From positions 1-64,000 of the forward strand of contig JAVTVJ010001680.1 of the NCBI GenBank assembly GCA_034509425.1: 64,000 nt of DNA, written 5' to 3'. The notes beneath the pieces are model-generated. The model had not been told where the DNA came from. It did no database searches and saw nothing but the letters and a program-made list of their open reading frames with translations. Source of the DNA: Eopsaltria australis. Its lineage: Eukaryota > Chordata > Aves > Passeriformes > Petroicidae. Position 1 is the stretch's first letter. Every line of letters starts with the position of its first letter. The translations under genes and the position numbers were made by a program. Positions 9,424 to 20,006 of this stretch are shown one piece after another.

Positions 9424-10286
9424 CTGGTTAATGGAGATGTTCAGAAAGCAGCACTGCTGCCAGAGGTCTCTGGGATCCACACTTTGCTCCCTGTGGGTCT
9501 GCTGTTGCCGGGGGGAGGAGGGAAGTGGTGGTGCTGGTGCTGTCTTTTCCACCAGGGGAGTTGGAGGTAATTGAAGGTGATGGGGCAGAGGAAAAGGGGG
9601 GAAATTGATTAACAAAAGACAGTAAACAGTGGATGCCAGGAGCTTTGAGCCTGCAAATGTTAAAACAACTCCATGGAGAGAGTTATTGTGCCTCTCCAGG
9701 ACTGGAAAAGACCTTCAAGATGTAATGCCTTGGGTCTTTTTGTTTTAGCAAAAAAACTCTTGAGGGATGCCTGGCTAAAATCAATAGCCAGACTACAAAG
9801 AACATTGCAAGGCAGGGAAATAACCTTGGGCTATACTCCTTTCCAGGGATGTCGGGTGTATTTTGCTGAAATGTCCTGGGCAAGAGGGCTTGGATTTCCT
9901 CTGGTAGTGGTATGCCAGCTGGCAGGGTGGCCAGAGGAGTTTCTAGTGACTTCAGCAACTATTTGATCAGTTAACAAATGGAGTTCTGAAGGCAGTGAAC
10001 TTGGACAGGGGAGCTCATTTAAAAGGGGTATCCTTCAAGGGATTATGGCTGCTTTGAGAATTCAGTAGGACCTCCATATCCCTGGCACCCTGAGAATTCA
10101 GGTCAAGTGGAAAGGATGAATGGAAAAATAAAGGAACACCTTTTGAAGCTAGTGACAGAAACTAAGATGCCACGGCTTTTGCCATTGGTTTTTGCAAGAG
10201 AAAGGGACAGACCCAGAAAAGATATTCTTTTATCTACCTTTGAATTGATGTTTGGAATTGCTTACCCTTGTAATTCTGAGCCTAGT

Positions 10287-10310
10287 GGGGGGGTGGGGGG
10301 GGGGGGGGGG
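10287..10310. repeat. Poly-G tract
   Basis: A run of G with one T inside the integrase remnant of element E. It is a likely place for assembly error or replication slippage. Confidence 0.9.
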
Positions 10311-10699
10311 TAAGTGATGTATATTTAAACCAGTCTGTGGCCAGGATACTGTGTCTTGTGAAATCTCTTTGTCAGGAAGCCCAGTTAGCATAGATGCTGC
10401 CTTTGGACTTGGCTGTTCATAACATCGAACCAGGAGATTGGGTCCTGCTTGAGTGGGAAGAAGCACCACTGGTGGCAAGGTTGCATGGACCTTCCCAAGT
10501 GTTACTGAGCACAGAAACAGCTGTCAAGACAGCTGAACATGGGTGGACCCATCACACTTGGGTCAAGGTCTCCGAGGCCCCGGAGATTCGGACATCTCAG
10601 CTGGAAGAGAAGGACTGGAGGAAGTGACTGACTCCGCAGGAGTGGACTGGAGCAGCAGCCAGGGCACTGGCATCAGAAGGAAGCCGTGTGCCTACCCGG

Positions 10700-11074
10700 A
10701 GACTGCTGAAATAGTCTGTATGGGCATCCCTCCTTTTCGATCTCCAGTCACTGGGGGGCTGATCCTTACTGTCACTGTTTTCTTTATGTTAAGCTGTCTC
10801 TGTGCCTTCACTTTCCACAGGTGATATGGAAGAAAACACGAAAATTAGACTAAGAGATTAAGTTACACCATTAGAATGTTTTTCTTAATAATCTTACCTT
10901 TATATTGTCACTTAGGTTTAGGCCAGAGGTAGGAAAATAATTTTTTTCCTCCTAAGAGATGAAGTAGCAAAAACTTTTAACCTTAGCAATTGTTGGGTCT
11001 GCGGCGGGCCAGGAAGATCTGAAGACAGGCCATGGGTGGCCAGTCCAGTTGAACCTAAATGGTGGGTCAGCACC
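10700..11074 (+). pseudogene. env: Element E env remnant, surface subunit part
   Basis: A hydrophobic signal-like segment (GGLILTVTVFFMLSCLCAF) lies near 10755-10815. After a broken stretch the frame reads NLSNCWVCGGPG at about 10980-11020, the CWxC disulfide motif of gamma-type surface subunits. Most of the surface subunit is missing, since only about 150 bases separate the two. Element F is inserted at 11075, and Env continues at 14541. Confidence 0.7.
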
Positions 11075-11477
11075 TGTTGGAGAATAACTATCTCTGGCTG
11101 CACGGACATAAAGTATAAGTGAGCAATCCAGGCCCCTTAGATGAGAGCTAGGCCTCTGCTCAAGGTTACTCGTAAGACAGCTCTGGGAAAGAGAGACATG
11201 AAAGCCAAAAACAAGCTCCAGGTGTCTAAAGATTAACTTGGCAGAAGAAACTGTTATTGTAGCCTTCTGATACTAATGTAGTGCTCTAATTAGAGAAAAG
11301 TCCCGTGTGAAACTTCTGTATGAGAACAAACCCCGTGTGTATAGTAGAAAGAAAACTTATCACGTAGTTTTATTTTGGGCACGCGAAGAAGTATAAGTAT
11401 GCTCACTGTCTGACAATAAACGAGCTTGATTTATCACTCACATTGAGTCGGCATCTCGCTCCTCTTGCCCCCCGACA
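11075..11477 (+). repeat. 5' LTR of element F (403 bp)
   Basis: TGTTGGAGAATAAC...CCCCGACA. AATAAA lies near 11416 (GACAATAAACG), and a GTATAAGTATG sequence upstream may serve as TATA. The primer site begins two bases after the end. Confidence 0.9.
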
Positions 11478-11479
11478 AA

Positions 11480-11497
11480 TGGTGACCCCGACGTGAT
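11480..11497 (+). other. Primer binding site of element F, tRNA-Trp type
   Basis: TGGTGACCCCGACGTGAT, the same 18 nt used by avian leukosis/sarcoma viruses (tRNA-Trp). The identical site occurs in provirus L at 62307-62324. Confidence 0.9.
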
Positions 11498-11689
11498 GGA
11501 CAGGACCAGCGAGATCGGGAAAGCACCGGGAACAGCGACCGGGGAGCTAAGATCTATACCTTTTGCAGGCTGAAAGGTTGATCCGACAGCTTGGGTCTCT
11601 GAAAGGGGACCCGCCGCCTGAAAAGGCTACACTCTGATAAGTTGCGGGAAAATCGCGGAGAGACGAGGTGCAGTAAGACGCGGAAGAGC

Positions 11690-11812
11690 TGGCACGGTGA
11701 GATGCGGTGAAGCCAGCACAGTAGTACACGGAGAGGTCGGCGCGGTGAGACGCGGAGAGGCCAGCGCAGAGAGACGCAGAGAAGCCAGCGCGGTGAGACG
11801 CGGAGAGGCCAG
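11690..11812 (+). repeat. Imperfect tandem repeats in the leader of element F
   Basis: Four to five degenerate units of about 22-26 bp built on GCGGTGAGACGCGGAGAGGCC. They lie just before the short gag-like frame, where a packaging signal would be expected. Confidence 0.75.
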
Positions 11813-11980
11813 ATGAACCTAGAAGTAGCCTTAAACTTATTAACGTGCTTTTTAGAAAAGCGGGGAGTGAACAAAGAAACCCTAAAGCAAATAGAAAGAC
11901 TAGTTATATTAAGGAAGACAAAGAGATGTTTTAAGGACCCTAATGCGATGTTTGAATGGCCAGAGAGAAAATGGAGATAG
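11813..11980 (+). CDS. Short gag-like N-terminus in element F (55 aa)
   Basis: ATG at 11813, TAG at 11978-11980. The peptide starts MNLEVALNLL and is rich in Leu/Lys with an amphipathic helical look. It resembles the start of a non-myristoylated class II matrix domain (compare METVAKVVSLL in provirus A). It comes at the right distance from the primer site for gag. It may be a truncated matrix, or simply the part of gag retained with packaging signals. Similarity to gag is inferred by eye. Confidence 0.45.
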   Translation: MNLEVALNLLTCFLEKRGVNKETLKQIERLVILRKTKRCFKDPNAMFEWPERKWR

Positions 11981-13645
11981 ACAAGGAACAGCTAACAGTC
12001 CTAAACCTCCTCCAACTTATCATCTCTGTGAGAAAATTGAAATGTGATAATTCCATTATTCAGAATCTCCTAAAATAGACTTAAGACTGTGGACTAACCC
12101 TGGGAGCAGGAGTTCTCCCCGTGGCCGCTGTAACTAGCGGCAGCTCCTGCCCTCGGCTCTGACGGCATCTCAACGCGCTGGGAGCGGGAGGCTACAGAGA
12201 CCGTGCGGCTGCCTGTCCCTAGGGCGGCACCTGCAACTTCTCTGCACTCTGGGCAGGCAGCAAGAAGCCTCTTTTCCCAGTGGTGACTGGGTAACAGCAG
12301 TTTTCCCTAACCACCGAGACCGCGCGCAGTGAAAACTTTTCCTTAGCAACATCCTAACAACACCGACCTTCCCCGAATCAGCGGGGTAGGAGCGACGCGG
12401 CGCTGCCCAAGCTGTTCATTTACTCCTGTAATTGACTTTACCATGCCCTGCCTCAAAAACTACGACTAAAAAGTGGAAAAGACTTCTAAAGCTTACCCAC
12501 CCCCACCCTCAACCCCCCCCCTGCTTACTCTACAACCTTGAGGACAATGACACTGAGAAGCCTTTGACTAAAAACTACTTGAGAAACTACGACTGAGAAA
12601 CTTCCAGAGCCAAAACGAGGCCGGGGCTGAGTGGGGCCGGGGCCAAGCACAGCAAAGAAGTTTACGCAAATCACTCCTGATGTATTAATAACTATAAATA
12701 TGTTGTTAAAGTTTAAATGCTATTAAATTTATTAAGTTCTGTTTACGTTAAGTATAATGACTAAGTTCTGTAAAAGTTAACTACAGTTATGCATAACTAT
12801 GTGTGTTATAGCAAGAATTAAGTTCTGTTAAAATTACGTACATAAAGTCATGCATATGCATTCTTTTAATTATCATGTTCATGGTACCATGGTCTTCGTA
12901 GTTAAAGGTAGTTGACAACGTCTGTTACTTTACAGTCTGCACAACCTGTACTATGTTTATATAACTGTCTCCATGATTCGCTCCAGTTTAAGTAACCTTC
13001 CTAGGTACTGTTTCTGACAGCCTTCTCATAAAATCTGTGTTAGGGAAATCCCTCCACTTGGAGTCCTGGCTCTGGCCAAGCCTGGACTCTCCCTGCTCAG
13101 ACGTCTACCAACAGACCCATGTGTTTCTGCATCCAAATTATACTTAAGTCGGGTTTGACTTAATAATTTGAGTTTATATGAGCTGCACCCCTTTTGGGGT
13201 GGACTTGGGGACCTTGCCTGGGAAGGATCCCCCGGCCTTCACTGAAACAAGGTGCCAGCTGTTACAGACCCTAGCTGTTAGTATAGCATTCCGAAATTCA
13301 ATAAAGTATGACTCTGATTAATAACCTTCAAAAACAAGTCAATTAAAACTAATTTTCTGACCTGTTGAGGGATGAAAAATCACAAAATAACATACATCAC
13401 TTAAAATGTTTAGCACATGAGTGTTAGAAGTATTCTTACATCTAGTTATGTGTATTTCTTACTACACTACCTGTGACAGATTGCTAGTAATGCCATAGAC
13501 AAACTTAAGTTAATTAAAACAAAAAAAAAATTATAAAGTTACACTATGTGTGTTATTGTTATTATGTTTATAGTAATTATTAGAATTGTGTATAGATGTT
13601 TAATGAAACAAGTAAACAAAATGACCAACAATATTTTGCTCGCAC
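11981..13645 (+). other. Non-coding interior of element F
   Basis: No retroviral domain in any frame. The first part is GC-rich and the later part AT-rich, with many stops. It may be a captured or unrelated filler sequence. Nothing else recognised. Confidence 0.55.
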
Positions 13646-13664
13646 AAAAAGAAAAAGGAGGAAT
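13646..13664 (+). other. Polypurine tract of element F
   Basis: AAAAAGAAAAAGGAGGAAT directly before the TG of the 3' LTR; the plus-strand primer. Confidence 0.85.
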
Positions 13665-14534
13665 TGTTAGAGAATAGCTCCACGAACAGGGCCATGGGCC
13701 GTTAAAAGGCTTGTGCGAGGAAAGCCTAATTTAACAGAGACGAGTAGTAAGGCAAGCAATTCATGCTCATTTGTTGCGTTCTCTGCTTTTTATCCCGCTC
13801 TGGTCCCGGCGGCAGAGCGCTAGCACAATCCTGGAAAGCCGACTACGGGCACCGCTAGTCCGTGTTCGGGCTGAGGAGTTGCTGCCCTCAGAGCACGGCG
13901 AGATAGCAAAGAACTACCCAAAGGAGGAGGACTCTTAGTGTGAGAGTTCGGTAGGTTTATTACCCCCAAGGGAGCTCAGGGACTAAGAGCCCAGAATAGC
14001 TCATTCCATGGGTATTTAAGGGAGGAATAACATCCAATCATCTGAGGGCACAGGGGCAATACAAGGGAGGGACCAGGGAGCATAGTCGAATGAGATTTAG
14101 GGAGGGGAGAGGGGTAGAGAGAACAACGAATGAACAAGGGGGTAACAGGGAATTTTCCAGAACTGGGATACATAACAGACAAATCAAGGAACCAATAGCA
14201 GGAACTTGGGGTTCGTGGCTTGGTGGTCCAAACCACTGTCTCTGGCAGTTTCGGGGGGAAACTCTCTGTCTGTGGAACATGCCTAAAGATTAACTTGGCA
14301 GAAGAAACTGTTATTGTAGCCTTCTGATACTAATGTAGTGCTCTAATTAGAGAAAAGTCCTATGTGAAACTTCTGTATGAGAACAAACACTGTGTGTATA
14401 GTAGAAAGAAAACTTATCACGTAGTTTTATTTTGGGCACGCGAAGAAGTATAAGTATGCTCACTGTCTGACAATAAACGAGCTTGATTTATCACGCACAT
14501 TGAGTCAGCGTCTTGCTCCTCTCGGCCCCCGACA
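13665..14534 (+). repeat. 3' LTR of element F, split by LTR D3
   Basis: TGTTAGAGAATAGC... to 13781, then D3, then from about 14284 (TAAAGATTAACTTGG) to ...CCCCGACA at 14534. The second part is nearly identical to the 5' LTR. The first about 115 bases match the 5' LTR only over the first 20 or so and then differ. Confidence 0.8.
13782..14283 (-). repeat. LTR D3, truncated (502 bp)
   Basis: Begins TGTTGCGTTCTCTG like D2 and D4, but stops at GGAACATGCC, about 45 bases short of the GCAACA end. AATAAA is in minus orientation near 13960. It is inserted into the 3' LTR of element F; with one end missing there is no clean target duplication. Confidence 0.85.
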
Positions 14535-14540
14535 AGCACC

Positions 14541-15063
14541 CTGAGTAAGGTCCATAATAAAATGGGATTTTGGAGCAAAGAAAGAAGCCATAGATATTTA
14601 ATTCTTCTGAAAGAGGCATTTATTATCTAAATAGAACAAGAGGTGTATACATGGGGAAAAGTGTTTGGGACTGGACTTTGTCTTTTGGATAATCTATTAG
14701 CAGAAGAAGGGGGACTGTGTGGAAAATTAAATTACTCTGGCTGATGTATGTAAATAGATGACAAAGGAAAAGCGGTGAAACAAATAACAAAGGGAATAAG
14801 AAAGTTAGCTCATGTACTGGTCCAAACATGGAAAGGATGGGAATGGGACATGTTTTCGTGGTTACCTGGTGGACTATGGGTTAAATGAATGCTTTTTTTC
14901 ATGCCTGATCCCTTGCTTAGTGCAATTTATTCAACATGCGATCGAGGGGATGCAAGTAGTAGCCATGCCTACAGATCCAGAAGTGGCTACAAAAGGACAG
15001 AAAATGATGTCACTGCAAATAATTGCAAAACCAAAAAGGACCCAGGAACAGAAAGTTAAGTGA
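14541..15063 (+). pseudogene. env: Element E env remnant, transmembrane subunit
   Basis: Resumes after element F. A segment around 14690-14760 reads, with shifts and stops, as the LxxLLAEEGGLC immunosuppressive-type region before a damaged CX6CC. An amphipathic stretch ([16 protein letters not shown]) and a hydrophobic anchor follow. The tail QHAIEGMQVVAMPTDPEVAT lies at about 14925-14990. The same tail pattern (QSMQ-x3-M-x-DPE/KLA) is found in proviruses G and L, so E, G and L are one lineage. Confidence 0.72.
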
Positions 15064-15120
15064 ATGATAGCTAAAGTTTTAGAGACAATTATTGAGAAAA
15101 TAAAAGTGGAGGGATTGAAA

Positions 15121-15320
15121 GGAATGAGGGACTTGTTTTACAAACTGTGGGTCTGCCAGTAGATAAAACTAGCACTCAGAGATAAAAGAAACAATGGGGA
15201 GGATTCCACTGACTGATGAATGGAATGAGGGAGACTTTTCTTTACAAACTGTAGGTCTGCTGATAAATAAAATTAAATACTGAGAGATGAAAGAAACAAT
15301 GGGAAGAACCATAAATTCCA
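15121..15320 (+). repeat. Two tandem copies of a ~100 bp unit downstream of E env
   Basis: GGAATGAGGGA...ACAAACTGTGGGTCTGC...AAAGAAACAATGGGG at 15121-15221 is repeated with about 80-85% identity from 15222. It lies between env and the presumed 3' LTR. Confidence 0.8.
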
Positions 15321-16603
15321 TAAGGAATTTCACTGAGTGATACAAGGAAAAGACAAAGGGAGGGATTATACATTAGAAGGGGAGTCTTAGGTATTAGGCA
15401 TTTCGGGAAGTCTGTACCTCTCAAATATGTCAGCCAATGGGGAAAGAGACAGGGACACGTGGCCGAGAAATTAGGCTAAAAGGGAGGCTGCATCCTCCAA
15501 AAATTTGAGAGACTTCAGGGGAAATGTCCCATGGCCTCTCCCTTTATTTGAAAAAATTAACAGGACTCCTCTCTCTCCTTTTTGGACATAAACCTGTGGT
15601 GTTTGTGGATTAATTTTCCTGACATGGGCTCTGCTAACTGCTTGTCTGCAGAGCAATGGCCTAACCCCATGGACTAAGCAATAAGGAGGAAGACACATGC
15701 TAACTGCCATTTTAATGACAAATAGAAGAACTGTCACAAAAGGGTAAAAAAATGTGAAAGGAGAATGGGGATATAATCATAAAACAATTATAAATGAAGT
15801 ATAACTAATATAGTAATGTGTAGTAGTAGAATTAAGTGTGTAGTAGTAGAATTAAGTGTGTATTAGCAAAATAGATGTGATAAATCTATTAAGAATAGTG
15901 TGCTGTGTTTGTAACCCTAAGATAAGGAAACCGCAAGTCATGTACGACCCCTTAGGACTGTGACTTCAGATAAGTGACAAAAACAACAACAGATGGCAAA
16001 CTTGTAAACGTATAATGACAAATTTGCAAACATATAAAAAACCTCTGTAACATGACCATGGCAGACATGCACATGGAGGTGTTAACCCCTGCGTGCTCCC
16101 AGCCTGGCCAATAGAGGTGTGCTTTACTTTACAATACCGTGCTGTGGAGTAGATGCCTTTGAATCAAGGGACAGGAGAGGGTCTCTCTTATGCTGTGGGT
16201 GTTTGTCCCTGAATCTTTCCTGGGATTTGGACGGAACAATTAAAGGTGTGGAGGTCCAGTTGGGGCTCTTTCTGTTTGCATGTGAATCTGAACAAGTTAG
16301 TTGAACTGCCTTCTGATCCAGTGGATTGTTCAGTGAAGAGTCCCCATAACAGGATGCTGATGGACTGGTCGTGCACAAGGGTCTCCACTTTCCTGGGGTA
16401 GTGACAGACAAATCAAACACAAAGGATCAAGTAAATCTCCCCACACTAAGGGGTGAGGAAACCTCCCTTTTTCATGTGACATCATCTTTCTAAAAGCAAA
16501 AAGGCAATAGAAAACTAGTTTTCTTAATTGATCAAAAGCATAAAAACAGCTATACTGTTCCAAAAAAATCTTTGGACACAGCTTGTATGCAGCTTCATAA
16601 TAC
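15321..16603 (+). other. Presumed 3' LTR region of element E, boundaries unclear
   Basis: Purine tracts near 15350 (AAAGACAAAGGGAGGGATT) and 15755 could each be the polypurine tract. A 17-bp unit (GTGTAGTAGTAGAATTA) is repeated at about 15817-15855. ACATATAAAAAACC near 16030 could be a TATA box. No second LTR copy exists to fix the ends. No gene seen. Confidence 0.4.
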
Positions 16604-17640
16604 TAATGCCTAAGGATTTTTAGCTTTTTATATATTTGCAACTTTGTAGACTGGTAGACTGTTAATACATAGTTATAACTTCTAGTACTTTTTCTGCCCT
16701 CTCCCATAGTTTAACAAACCCTTACTAATACATTCCATAAATTCTGTTGAGCCTTGCTTTTAGTCTAGTCTTTTGTTTTTTACCATACATCATAGACACA
16801 ATAAAGTGCAGGACTAAAGACTGGGGGAGAGGGAGGTGCACCCCAATGCGGCAGAAACCGGGGGGGAATTACCTAACTCTCATGGCAGCTGAATCCACCT
16901 CAGAAGCTACTGAGGAGCCGAGAGGTCCCAAGACAGCAGAGGCACACTGGTGGGACAGCTCCAAGGTTTCTTACCCCCTAAGTGATGAAGGGTTTCTCTC
17001 CAGGTTACCTCATCTTGACATGTTAATCCTCCTATGTTAGTTGGCTGTTGGCCTAGTCCCTCACTCCGCCCCTCCCTTCTCTCTATTGGTGGTCGTTGTA
17101 TCCCCCCCGCTTTCTCCCTGCTCCTGTGCCCTCAGACTATTGGCCCTGTAACCCTATATCAATGGTAACTCGAGGCCACTCGGGCTCTTTTGCCTCTGGA
17201 AACCTTTGGAAATGAATTCTCTTCGGAACGCCATGCGTAAGGGCCCTCTGAATTCGTTATCTCTGGTAACGCATGAGCTATCCGAAGCAATTGGGTGTGC
17301 ATTTGTGCCTTCCACCGGCACAGGTGAGAGAACAGTCTGCCTGCAAGGTACCAACCTGTACCGGACAAAGTGATCTCTCAGAGCCATAGAGACACTTTCG
17401 GTAAACGCAGAGGCCTTATTCTACCCCACACCACCTCTGCGTTACCTAACCAACTGCTCTTCTAATTAGACAATAATTGTTAAATATACAAATTAACTTA
17501 GCTCATAAAAATTGTAGAAACACCATATCATGTGTGCATCTTGCCATATTGTGAACCTGAAAGCTTTCAATTAAAGAATTGCATTTATATTACCATTTTA
17601 ACACTGTTTAGAAAGGTTTTGTGTTTTATTCCGGGCAACA
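16604..17640 (+). repeat. 5' LTR of provirus C, carrying a 564 bp insert
   Basis: Aligns with the 3' LTR at both ends (TAATGCCTAAGGATTTTTAGC... and ...TTTTATTCCGGGCAACA). The first base pair TG has become TA. AATAAA is at about 16799 (ACACAATAAAGTGC), shared with the 3' LTR. The insert at 16878-17441 is absent from the 3' LTR. Confidence 0.85.
16878..17441. mobile_element. Unidentified 564 bp insertion with 9-bp flanking repeat TTACCTAAC
   Basis: The 3' LTR has TTACCTAAC once; here it occurs on both sides (16869-16877 and 17442-17450). The insert does not have TG...CA ends. Its right end holds an inverted pair CGCAGAGG/CCTCTGCG at 17406-17413 and 17434-17441. Eight to nine base duplications occur with hAT-type DNA transposons, but I see no good terminal inverted repeats. 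Identity unresolved. Confidence 0.6.
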
Positions 17641-17645
17641 TTTTT

Positions 17646-17663
17646 TGGCATCCCCAGATGGGA
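17646..17663 (+). other. Primer binding site of provirus C, perhaps tRNA-Arg type
   Basis: TGGCATCCCCAGATGGGA, five bases after the LTR. It resembles the complement of a tRNA-Arg(CCU) 3' end with one extra base. The tRNA assignment is tentative; position supports the call. Confidence 0.5.
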
Positions 17664-18024
17664 CAAGGGACCCTATGGAATTTCTCTGAATCGAGTTACA
17701 TCCCCCTGGAACCTCTTCTTCTGCTGGCACCTTTTAGGGGGTTTCCCATGGCAATCTGAGAGGCTCCAGAAGTTCCAAGATCCTGCACAGAAGCAGAAGG
17801 TAATATAAAAGCACTTCTCTTTGGCAATAGATCAGCTAGCAATTTTTGTTTGGATTTTTTTCAGAAATAGGGAGGTTTTGGGACTGGATTGCAACCTTGT
17901 AGTATAGTGATATGCCTTTCCCCTGTGGCTCTTGATGGCACACGGTGTTAGGAATTTCCTGCAAACCTGAAGGCTGTGAGTCCTAATCCTGCTCTGGAAG
18001 TGCTTTTCTTTATCTTCTCCTGGC
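17664..18024 (+). other. Leader of provirus C
   Basis: Non-coding sequence between the primer site and LTR B1. No gag is recognised. Confidence 0.5.
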
Positions 18025-20006
18025 TGTCCTGGGTTAGGCAGGAGGGGTCAAAATCTAGGAAGTGACCTATGCTTCAGGCAGGGATACAACTTCCTGAGAG
18101 AGACAGCCAATAACCAGGTATTTTTAAAGACTGATATGTAGGTAAACCAATTATAAGTTGATCTGCCTTTGAGGAAAAAAAACATATATAAGCAAAGACC
18201 CTCTGAGCCTCTTCCTCTTTTGGCCTGCTGCTGTGTAGAGAGGAGCATCTCCCTGCTTCTCTCCCTGGTAAGGCCCCCCCCTCCCCCTTCCTTCCAAAGG
18301 AGGGAGGGAGGAAAAGGGAGGTTTAGGGCAGCCATGCAGTTGCAGCTGGGCATGGGGGAGGAAACGGCCTGGGCTCTCAGGAGATACAGTTCAGCTGACA
18401 TATCAGCTACACAAGACAGGGCCAGGCCCCTGCTCCGGGCCAGGCAAGGACCGGGCCAGACTCCATCCAGCTCGGGCCAGGCCCTGCCCTGTCATCATGG
18501 GCCAGGCTGGCCCTACCAGGCCGAGCCAGCTTTGCAGAGCCAGGCCACAGAGACTCTGAGAGCTTCTGCCATACATCTTGGACCTTTTCAAACAGCCTGG
18601 CAGAGATCATGTGATCGTCACGCTGCCAGAGACAGAGAGAGAGGTTAACTCTATCTGTGCCTGGACTAAACTTGCAGACACCCATCCTTCCTTGCACAGA
18701 GAGAGGAATGAGTGAGGACATCTACATAAATGCAACATAGAGACGTTAAAGTCAGTGAGGAAAGCAGAACCAATGCCTAGAGGGAGGTGTATGAGAAGTG
18801 CTTCAAGAGTGAAGCTGAAAATTCCTTTGGAGAACCATGGTTGGGGACTGAGCTAATAAATTCCCTGTAATATATGAAGACATAGTCCAAAGGGGGGATG
18901 TGAGGTTCTAATTGCAGCCAGTGAACTGAAATACCTGGGTAAAGACAAGTCGATATTGAAATACGTGCAGCCTGATGAGAAACTTGAACGAAGAGAGAGG
19001 AGAGGCTGTGACCCAGAACCCCGGTCCTGGGGGAATGCCAGAGAACTTGTGTTGTTAGGAGATCCTGTGTTGCTCAGCACAGAAGAAGGGATTTTCTTTG
19101 TTGTTGCAATTGAACTGTGCATACTTAAAACAGGTGCCCTATGGACTGTTCATGACCCACCCTAGTGGCTGTGGGAATGCTACTGGTGTTGGGGGGTGCC
19201 GGCGAGAGGAGCAAGACGACGATCCAATGTGGTTCATAAATCAAGCTCGTTTATTGTCCGACAGTGCACATACTTATACTACCTTACGTGCTCGAAATAT
19301 TATTCACTTACAGAAGTTTCACACGGGATCTTTCTCTAATCTAATTAAAACACAAACTGGTCTCAGAAGGCAATAACATCAACAGTTTCTTCTGCCAAGC
19401 TAATCTCTAGACACCTGCACCTTGTTTACAGCTCTCATGTCTCCCTTTCCCACAGTTGTTTTGAGAACAGCCTTGAGCAGAGGCCTAACACTTGTCTATG
19501 GAGCCTGGATTGCTCACTTATACCTTATGTCTGTGCAGCCAGAAATGGCCATTTCCCAACAGGGGGGTCCACCACTAGCATGTCTTTCTTCCGGGCAGCA
19601 GCTGGTAGTGAGGCTGAAGACCCATAAAAGACTATAATTTTCTTACAGAGAATCCATGGTATAAGCAATAGAGATTTCTCTCCCTAAATGAACTGAAACA
19701 AGAGCTATTTTAGAGGTGATAAACTGATTGGAGGTCAAAGTGTCTTTTGTGTGTTGTCAGGGAGAAAGAAATGGAGAGGTGGGGGAAGGAGGGGTGGTCT
19801 GAGGAGTTTGTTCTGGTTCTTCTTGTGTTTTTTTTGTCTTAATGTCTTTTTCTTAAGTGTATTAATAAACTTTCTTTATACTTTATAAAGTCTGAGCCTG
19901 CTTTGCCTACTCCTAATCCTCATTTCACAGCAAACATCAGGTAAATTTTGATAAGTGTGCTAGCATTTGGCCAGAAACTCAAATATATTAACTTAAACCA
20001 CTCTTT
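18025..20006 (+). repeat. Long LTR B1 (about 1.6 kb without its nested insert)
   Basis: TGTCCTGGGTTAGGC... with ACATATATAAGC near 18181 as TATA and ATTAATAAAC near 19862 as polyadenylation signal. Full-length relatives are B2 and B3. The 3' end is blurred next to LTR H1 and no target duplication is visible. The F-type solo LTR at 19197-19561 lies inside. Confidence 0.8.
19197..19561 (-). repeat. Solo LTR of family F (365 bp), TSD GGGGGG
   Basis: Minus-strand ends TGTTGGGAAATGG and ...CGCCGGCA, flanked by GGGGGG at 19191-19196 and 19562-19567. Homologous along its length to the 5' LTR of element F, but more diverged. The poly-G duplication is low complexity; the match to F sets the ends independently. 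Confidence 0.85.

Larger units (their letters stand above)
8761..10627 (+). pseudogene. pol: Element E pol remnant: RNase H end and integrase
   Basis: Plus strand, many stops and shifts. From about 8780 the frame reads VEIRAVKGHQ, the His-containing C-terminal segment of RNase H. It runs into D2 and resumes after it. An integrase core fragment (YFAEMSWARG) is seen near 9850, followed by the segment around HPENSGQVERMNGKIKEHL at about 10080-10150 in broken frames. The integrase C-terminal domain (HNIEPGDWVLLEW... HHTWVKVSEAP) is at 10410-10600. This order and these motifs are gammaretroviral. The catalytic DDE set is not intact. RT, protease and gag are missing upstream, where K's LTR begins. 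Confidence 0.75.
11075..14534 (+). mobile_element. Element F: non-autonomous LTR element, 3.46 kb, TSD AGCACC
   Basis: A complete insertion flanked by AGCACC at 11069-11074 and 14535-14540, inside env of element E. Order: 5' LTR, tRNA-Trp primer site, GC-rich leader with tandem repeats, a 55-codon gag-like start, about 1.7 kb with no coding potential, polypurine tract, 3' LTR. No protease, RT, integrase or Env is visible, so it must have been mobilised by a helper. A 6-bp duplication and a Trp primer are typical of avian alpharetroviruses. A related solo LTR is at 19197-19561. LTR D3 later hit its 3' LTR. Confidence 0.85.

Noticed and set aside
15817..15855. Possible CRISPR-like array
   Set aside because: Only two or three adjacent 17-bp units with no spacers, in vertebrate DNA.
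18169..18721. Open frames of 100-160 codons in LTR B1
   Set aside because: They come from the GC-rich GGGCCAGGC block of a non-coding LTR and are not conserved in B2 or B3.
19191..19567. Doubt about the GGGGGG target duplication
   Set aside because: A homopolymer repeat is weak evidence alone, but the LTR ends are fixed by homology to element F, so the solo LTR call was kept.
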